Shown here: positions 34,250-38,225 of the stretch, one piece after another | Numbering within the stretch: position 1 is the stretch's first letter | Layout: every line of letters begins with the position of its first letter | Position numbers and translations under genes: made by a program | Assembly: GCA_038241115.1 (NCBI GenBank) | Contig: JBBRGA010000015.1 | Location: forward strand, 1 to 38,225 | Source: JANYJJ01 sp038241115 | GTDB lineage: Bacteria > Pseudomonadota > Gammaproteobacteria > Burkholderiales > Burkholderiaceae_C | DNA: 38,225 nt | Direction: 5' to 3' | The notes under the pieces: model-generated | Databases searched by the model: none | Told to the model about the DNA's origin: nothing | Seen by the model: only the letters and a program-made list of their open reading frames with translations

Positions 34250-34576
34250 ATGAACGTCAACCTCAAACCCTTCGACTTCAATCAAGCTGTGGCCCGCGCT
34301 GGGCTCACGCCTCAGGGTTTGCCCGTTTCCAAGGGCGGTGCTGCTGTCGAGGGCGCGGGTTTTCAGCAGGCGTTGAGCCAGGCCCTGAAGGCTGTGAGCA
34401 GTGCACAAAATCAATCCAGCGCCATGCAGCGCGAAGTGCAGCTGGACAACCCCACCGTCAGCATCGAAGAAACCATGGTCGCGATGCAAAAGTCGCAGAT
34501 TGGTTTCCAGGCCACCTTGTCGGTGAGAAACCGCATGGTTCAGGCTTACTCGGAGATCATGGGGATGCAGGTCTGA
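34250..34576 (+). CDS. fliE: Flagellar hook-basal body protein FliE
   Basis: A 108-residue protein that joins the MS-ring to the rod. The C-terminal half is characteristic: DNPTVSIEETMVAMQKSQIG, then FQATLSVRNRMVQAYSEIMGMQV. AGGAG lies 8-12 bases upstream of the ATG. It is divergent from fliF, the usual Burkholderiales arrangement. Confidence 0.95.
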   Translation: MNVNLKPFDFNQAVARAGLTPQGLPVSKGGAAVEGAGFQQALSQALKAVSSAQNQSSAMQREVQLDNPTVSIEETMVAMQKSQIGFQATLSVRNRMVQAYSEIMGMQV

Positions 34577-34740
34577 TTGAGCCCCCACGTCGCTTCGCTC
34601 CTGCCCCCCGAGGGGGAGCCCACCAGTCGGCCGGGAAACCCGTCCACGGTGGTTGCTTGATGGCGGCTTTGCTGCGCTTGCCGGTGGCCACTTGCATGGC
34701 CTCCTCCCCTTGACGGGGAGGTTGCTAGCAAGAACTCAAA
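34577..34740. repeat. C-rich intergenic repeat and stem-loops between fliE and EamA gene
   Basis: The block begins just after fliE with GAGCCCCCACG and a CCCCCGAGGGGG core, a pattern I recall as a common dispersed intergenic repeat in Comamonadaceae genomes. Further on, a perfect 7-bp hairpin CCTCCCC-TTGAC-GGGGAGG lies at 34703-34721. Lying between convergent genes, it may act as a bidirectional transcription end. The element's identity is from memory; the hairpins are seen directly. Confidence 0.6.
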
Positions 34741-34757
34741 CCCAGTTTCTGTTGGGC

Positions 34758-35723
34758 TTAGGTTCGCCTGGTTTTTCTACTCGACACCCAGATGCCGCCT
34801 ACGATCAGGGCGAAGGCTGCGGCGTGGAACCACTTGGGGGGTTCGTTCAACAGGGCGGCTGACATGACGGCTGCGAAAAGCGGGGTGAGGTTGCTGAAAA
34901 ATGCAGCCAAAGCCGGGCCGGCTTCGCCGCCCGCGGCGATGCCCGCGCTCCAGCAGCGGTAGGCAATCACCGACGGGCCCACCGCCACATAAACCAAAGC
35001 TGTGATGACCCAGCCGTTCCAGTCGATCGGGGCGCTGCCCACGGCGGTTTCAGCGGCAGCTGCGGCTCCCGCGCCGAGCACTCCGAAAAAGGTTTGCACC
35101 AGCAACAGTTCAGCCCAATTCCAGCCCCGTGTCTGGCCGTCTGCGCCCATTACTTGAGGCGCATTGGGCGGGCGCAGCAACGCCGGTGGGCGAGCCAAAC
35201 GCCAGCTGTAAAACGCCCAGGCGATGGTCGCAATCACCACGTAGGCGTCGCCCTCCACAAACTGCACCGTCATCAAAGCGGCCAGTTGTCCGCGTGCAAG
35301 CACCAGCAGCACACCCGCCACCGACAGCACCGCCCCGAGCATTTGCTGGCGCGAGGGCGTCACGTCGTAAAACAGCTTGCCAACCAGCAACATGCACACC
35401 GGCAAGCTCGCGGCAATCAGCGTCACGTTGATGGGCGTGGACGTGACCAGTGCCAGATATTGCAGCGCGTTGTAGCTGCCCACGCCCAACAAACCCAACA
35501 ACATCAGCGGCCACCAGCGCGCCGCAATCTGAGCCGGGTCGCGCAGTACGCGCCAGCCGAGCGGCAGCAATATCAGCAGCGCCAGCGACCAGCGCAAAAA
35601 ATTCAGGGTCAGTGGCGGCACGCTGCCGACCGCCATGCGGCCCACCACCGCATTGCCTGCCCACAGCAAGGGCGGCAGGCTCAATAAGGCGACAAGCTGC
35701 CAAGTCAGTTTCAGCGTGCTCAC
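34758..35723 (-). CDS. EamA/DMT-superfamily transporter
   Basis: About 321 residues, around ten transmembrane helices in two EamA repeats. Signatures are PPLLWAGNAVVGRMAVGSVPP, a typical helix-1 region, and later GPSVIAYRCWSAGIAAGGEAGPALAAFF with NLTPLFAAVMSAALLNEPP. The GTG start overlaps the upstream gene's stop (GTGA); an in-frame ATG ten codons earlier lies inside that gene. It is related to, but clearly different from, the other EamA gene in the window. Substrate unknown. Confidence 0.88.
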   Translation of the reverse strand: MSTLKLTWQLVALLSLPPLLWAGNAVVGRMAVGSVPPLTLNFLRWSLALLILLPLGWRVLRDPAQIAARWWPLMLLGLLGVGSYNALQYLALVTSTPINVTLIAASLPVCMLLVGKLFYDVTPSRQQMLGAVLSVAGVLLVLARGQLAALMTVQFVEGDAYVVIATIAWAFYSWRLARPPALLRPPNAPQVMGADGQTRGWNWAELLLVQTFFGVLGAGAAAAAETAVGSAPIDWNGWVITALVYVAVGPSVIAYRCWSAGIAAGGEAGPALAAFFSNLTPLFAAVMSAALLNEPPKWFHAAAFALIVGGIWVSSRKTRRT

Positions 35724-36025
35724 CGTGGCATGGCCTGGCCGCAGTTCCAGCATTCTTCAAATGGCCCGTCCACCACTTCGCCGCACCCAAGGCAGGGCCA
35801 GTGGCGGTTTTGCGGATGGCGCAGTGCATCCAGCAGTGCACGCGCTTTGAGCAGCATGTCGTCGTCCGTCACCCAAACCTCCGGCTGTGATTGATCGGGC
35901 GGCACCTGTCCTGCAATGCTGCTGGCATATGCGCGTTGCACCGTGCTGGCAATGCCAGCGTGCGTCAGCATGTCAGCCCACAACGTGGCCAAAGCGAGGT
36001 TCGGTGCCGTGGTGATGCGTTTCAT
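35720..36025 (-). CDS. Small DUF2007-like protein with C-terminal zinc ribbon
   Basis: About 101 residues. The N-terminal part (APNLALATLWADMLTHAGI, then EVWVTDDDMLLKARALLDAL) resembles DUF2007 (putative signal-transducing) proteins. The C-terminus has two CxxC knuckles, CLGC and CWNC, about ten residues apart, suggesting zinc binding. The start at the second methionine of the open frame (MKRITTAPN) is preferred. It overlaps the downstream EamA gene by four bases. Function unknown. Confidence 0.8.
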   Translation of the reverse strand: MKRITTAPNLALATLWADMLTHAGIASTVQRAYASSIAGQVPPDQSQPEVWVTDDDMLLKARALLDALRHPQNRHWPCLGCGEVVDGPFEECWNCGQAMPR

Positions 36026-36084
36026 ACGTTGAGCATTTTTTGTTGAGGCACCATACCCCACCCCATCAAACCGAGGAGAGCCAG

Positions 36085-37080
36085 ATGTCCATCCAAACCA
36101 GCGCCACCATCCGCGTCAGCCAGCACGGCGATGCCGACGCCATGCACCTTGTTGATCTGCCCGTGGGCGAGCCGGGTCCCGGTGAGATTCGCATTCGCCA
36201 CCACGCCTGCGGCTTGAACTACATCGATGTCTACCAACGCTCTGGCGTGTACGCACTGCCCATGCCGCTGTCACTTGGAATGGAAGGCGCAGGCGTGGTC
36301 GAGGCGGTCGGCGAAGGCGTCACGCATTTGAAAGTGGGTGACCGCGCCGCCTATGCCAGCAACCCACCCGGAAGCTATTGCTCGCTGCGTGTCATGCCGG
36401 CAAAAACTGTTTGCAAATTGCCCGACGCCATCAGCTTCGAAACAGGCGCGGCCATGATGCTCAAAGGCCTGACGGCGCAGTACCTGCTGAAAAAAACCTT
36501 GCCCCAGGAAGGCTTGCAAGCCGGTGACTTCGTGCTGTTCCATGCGGCCGCAGGGGGCGTGGGTTTGATCGCTTGCCAGTGGGCCAAGGCCTTGGGTTTG
36601 CAGTTGATCGGCACCGCCGGCTCAGACGAAAAATGCGCGCTGGCGCTGGCCAACGGCGCAGCATTTGCCATCAACTACAGCAAAGACGATTTCGTGGCCC
36701 GTGTCAAAGAAATCACCGGCGGCAAGGGCGTCAAAGTGGTTTACGACTCGGTCGGCAAAGACACCTTCGAGAAGTCGCTCGACTGCCTGCGCCCATTCGG
36801 CCTGATGGCCAGCTTTGGCAACGCCTCAGGCCCGGTGGCGCCCATGGCCCCCGGCATCCTGGGCCCCAAAGGTTCGCTGTACCTGACGCGAGCCACCTTG
36901 TTCACGCACATCGCTACTCGCGAATCCACCCAAGTCATGGCCGACGATTTGTTTGACGTCGTCGGCAGCGGCAAGGTCAAGATTCACATTGCCCAGCGTT
37001 ATGCCCTGAAAGACGTGGCGCAAGCGCACCGCGATTTGGAAGCCCGCAAGACGACCGGCTGCACAGTGTTGTTGCCTTGA
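36085..37080 (+). CDS. NADPH:quinone oxidoreductase (zinc-free MDR family)
   Basis: About 331 residues of the medium-chain dehydrogenase/reductase superfamily, quinone oxidoreductase branch (E. coli QorA-like). It catalyses NADPH-dependent reduction of quinones in the cytoplasm. N-terminal GROES-like domain with HHACGLNYIDVYQRSGVYALPMP; cofactor-binding motif HAAAGGVGLIACQWAKALG near residue 155, followed by IGTAGSDEKCALA and VYDSVGKDTFEKSLDCL. GAGGAGAG lies just upstream of the ATG. It is divergent from the DUF2007 gene. Confidence 0.95.
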   Translation: MSIQTSATIRVSQHGDADAMHLVDLPVGEPGPGEIRIRHHACGLNYIDVYQRSGVYALPMPLSLGMEGAGVVEAVGEGVTHLKVGDRAAYASNPPGSYCSLRVMPAKTVCKLPDAISFETGAAMMLKGLTAQYLLKKTLPQEGLQAGDFVLFHAAAGGVGLIACQWAKALGLQLIGTAGSDEKCALALANGAAFAINYSKDDFVARVKEITGGKGVKVVYDSVGKDTFEKSLDCLRPFGLMASFGNASGPVAPMAPGILGPKGSLYLTRATLFTHIATRESTQVMADDLFDVVGSGKVKIHIAQRYALKDVAQAHRDLEARKTTGCTVLLP

Positions 37081-37449
37081 GGGAGTGCGGTCGGGGTGTC
37101 TGACAACAAATCTGGGTGCGCGCGGCGCGGGCTGGGGCAAGTGCGGGGCCTGTGGTGAGTGCGGCAGGTGCGGTGCGTGGGGTAGTTGCGGCAAGTGCGG
37201 TGCGTGCGGCAAAGCGCGCGGGGCCAACGCCCTCATGCTGTGGGTACCCAGAAATCGGTCGTCGGCCCCGCGCGCTTTGCCGCCGGTGGCGGGATCGCTT
37301 TTCAGCGCAAAAACCATCGGCTGTAGGCGCGGTTCACGGCTAAGCTTGCCGCAGCTTTACGTGCCGCATTGCGCGCCGATTTAATGCCCATTGAAACGGT
37401 CGCGCCAGTTCAATTTCTCTGGAAAATCAACGACTTATGAAAATTGCAC
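37081..37449. other. Intergenic region between quinone reductase and attI-like site
   Basis: Non-coding by inspection. It holds a GC-rich run of TGCGGC/AAGTGCGGTGCG units (about 37140-37205) and then the second copy of the stem-loop repeat. No integrase gene or recognisable fragment of one is seen. An open frame here gives a Cys-Gly repeat that is an artefact of the tandem repeat. Confidence 0.65.
37190..37286. repeat. Dispersed stem-loop element, copy 2
   Basis: A perfect 20-bp inverted repeat (arm at 37206-37225, partner at 37264-37283) around a 38-base loop nearly identical to that of copy 1. The pair A-T at one stem position of copy 1 is G-C here (37220 with 37269), and the stem is one pair longer. 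In the loop, the small hairpin is rearranged around GGGTACCC. Confidence 0.85.
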
Positions 37450-37517
37450 CGGACTTTGTTATGCGGCGTTCGGATGCGATATGCGGCGTGACGTGCTGCA
37501 TAAACTACTAGTTAGGC
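37450..37517 (+). other. attI-like integron attachment site
   Basis: A core site GTTAGGC (37511-37517) is preceded by two 9-base direct repeats TATGCGGCG spaced exactly 20 bases apart (37460 and 37480), the first beginning GTTATGC 53 bases before the core. This is the layout of attI1, whose integrase-binding repeats also begin GTTA about 51 and 33 bases from the core. TTATGC...GCATAA can also pair, so a diverged attC cannot be excluded, but no RYYYAAC partner was found on the left. Confidence 0.6.
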
Positions 37518-37537
37518 ATCGCAAACAACCGTCTCTA

Positions 37538-38062
37538 ATGATCGTCGCAACTGAAAACCCCCAGATCAGCCTTCGTTCCTGGAACACTGGCGATTACGAT
37601 TCGCTTGTTCAGTACGGGAACAACAAGCTTGTCTGGCGTAACCTGACAGACATGTTCCCCCACCCTTACACACACAAGGATGCGGTGGATTGGGTAGGAA
37701 TCGCGGACGACCCCGGCGCGAGCGTTTTCCTCGCAATCGATCTCGAAGGCGAAGCCATCGGTGGAGTCGGCATCATTGCGCGAGATGGAAACGACTTCCA
37801 CACCGGGCAGTTTGGTTACTGGCTCGGCCAACCACACTGGGGTCGGGGAGTGGCAACGCAGGCGGCACGAGCTTTGATGCGGCATGCATTCTCTGAAAGT
37901 AGATTCAAGAGACTTGAGGCACCAGTCTTTGCTTGGAACCCATCATCGATGCGCGTACTTGAGAAAGTTGGCTTCGTCAGGGAGGGCATTCTTCGCAGAA
38001 GCGTGCTGAAGGATGGCCAGCTAATAGACAGCATCATGTACGCAGCCGTCAGCGATGCCTAA
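37538..38062 (+). CDS. GNAT-family N-acetyltransferase in an integron cassette
   Basis: About 174 residues, RimJ/RimL-like GNAT acetyltransferase that would move an acetyl group from acetyl-CoA to an amine. Visible motifs: ISLRSWNTGDYDSLVQY at the N-terminus, GGVGII in the central sheet, FGYWLGQPHWGRGVATQAARAL (acetyl-CoA loop QPHWGRGVAT) near residue 95, and NPSSMRVLEKVGFVREGILR, the family's C-terminal motif. The ATG lies 21 bases after the attI-like core, and the TAA stop is inside the attC R'' site, both typical of gene cassettes. There is no clear ribosome-binding site, and GC is lower than in neighbouring genes. Substrate unknown. Confidence 0.9.
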   Translation: MIVATENPQISLRSWNTGDYDSLVQYGNNKLVWRNLTDMFPHPYTHKDAVDWVGIADDPGASVFLAIDLEGEAIGGVGIIARDGNDFHTGQFGYWLGQPHWGRGVATQAARALMRHAFSESRFKRLEAPVFAWNPSSMRVLEKVGFVREGILRRSVLKDGQLIDSIMYAAVSDA

Positions 38063-38188
38063 CCCCTCGCTCAAGCGGAGCGCCAACGGCGTGGCGCACT
38101 GGCCATCAAGCGCTGGGCCTGTGGCCCATTTTGCGCTCGCTGTCCAGCACGCCACGCCGTCGGTGCCCGCTTAGCTCAAACGTTAGGC
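38057..38188 (+). other. attC recombination site (integron cassette end)
   Basis: A 132-base attC bounded by R'' GCCTAAC and R' GTTAGGC. Inner arms pair over a long imperfect stem: GCTCAAGCGG...ACGGCGTGGCG on the left against CGCCACGCCGT...CGCTTAGCTC on the right, with unpaired bases. A secondary GGGCC/GGCCC hairpin sits in the terminal loop. Size and symmetry fit chromosomal-integron attC sites. Confidence 0.92.
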
Positions 38189-38225
38189 GTCGGAATCAAC
38201 CACCTTCCTCAAATGAACGATCGTC
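38189..38225 (+). other. Possible start of a second integron cassette
   Basis: Sequence after the attC core runs to the window edge. An ATG at 38213 begins a short open frame (MNDR...), at a distance from the core typical for a cassette gene, but too little is present to judge. Confidence 0.35.

Noticed and set aside
37085..37384. Small Cys-Gly repeat protein
   Set aside because: The Cys-Gly pattern comes from the TGCGGC tandem run, and the rest is translation of the stem-loop repeat; a similar frame in copy 1 is not conserved as a protein.
37391..37537. N-terminal extension of the GNAT gene across the attI-like site
   Set aside because: The frame happens to be open, but the added residues do not look like GNAT sequence and would cross the recombination site; cassette genes start after it.

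Overview
The window looks like a chromosome segment from a GC-rich betaproteobacterium, most likely Burkholderiales and probably Comamonadaceae-like. This is inferred from three things: fliE read divergently from one long fliF-to-fliR operon, a tctBA transporter next to moeB and ctpA homologues, and a family-typical C-rich intergenic repeat after fliE. No rRNA or tRNA gene was seen. The species cannot be named from the sequence alone.

Layout. 1-4.1 kb (minus): an S1C-type serine protease, a MoxR AAA+ ATPase, a DUF58 protein and a BatA-like VWA membrane protein that runs off the left edge, packed as one operon. 4.3-8.5 kb (plus): TatD-type nuclease, deoxyinosine glycosylase, a spermidine-synthase-like methyltransferase-fold protein and an orphan GspE/PulE ATPase, joined by 4-base overlaps or short gaps. 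8.5-14.3 kb: a SRAP (HMCES/YedK) abasic-site protein, a MATE exporter, an Lhr-type DEXH helicase and a DUF429 protein. 14.3-21.4 kb: S10 carboxypeptidase-like protein, EamA transporter, TctA/TctB, an E1-like MoeB/ThiF enzyme and the processing protease CtpA.

21.5-34.6 kb is the flagellar core: fliF-G-H-I-J-K-L-M-N-O-P-Q-R on the minus strand, with fliE divergent. It encodes the MS-ring, the C-ring switch, the export ATPase complex, the hook-length ruler, FliL and the export gate. 34.7-37.1 kb holds a second EamA transporter, a small DUF2007/zinc-ribbon protein and a quinone oxidoreductase.

The right end (37.4-38.2 kb) looks like an integron fragment: an attI-like site, a GNAT acetyltransferase cassette and a complete 132-base attC, with no integrase gene on the side where one is expected. 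A separate element of about 100 bases occurs twice (9.3 kb and 37.2 kb). It folds into a 19-20 bp perfect stem in which one base pair covaries between the copies.

The whole window is rich in short tandem repeats with 6- to 28-base units. Many lie directly after stop codons, especially in the gaps of the flagellar operon, and several are translated into low-complexity segments (FliI, FliK, DUF58 and methyltransferase-like proteins).
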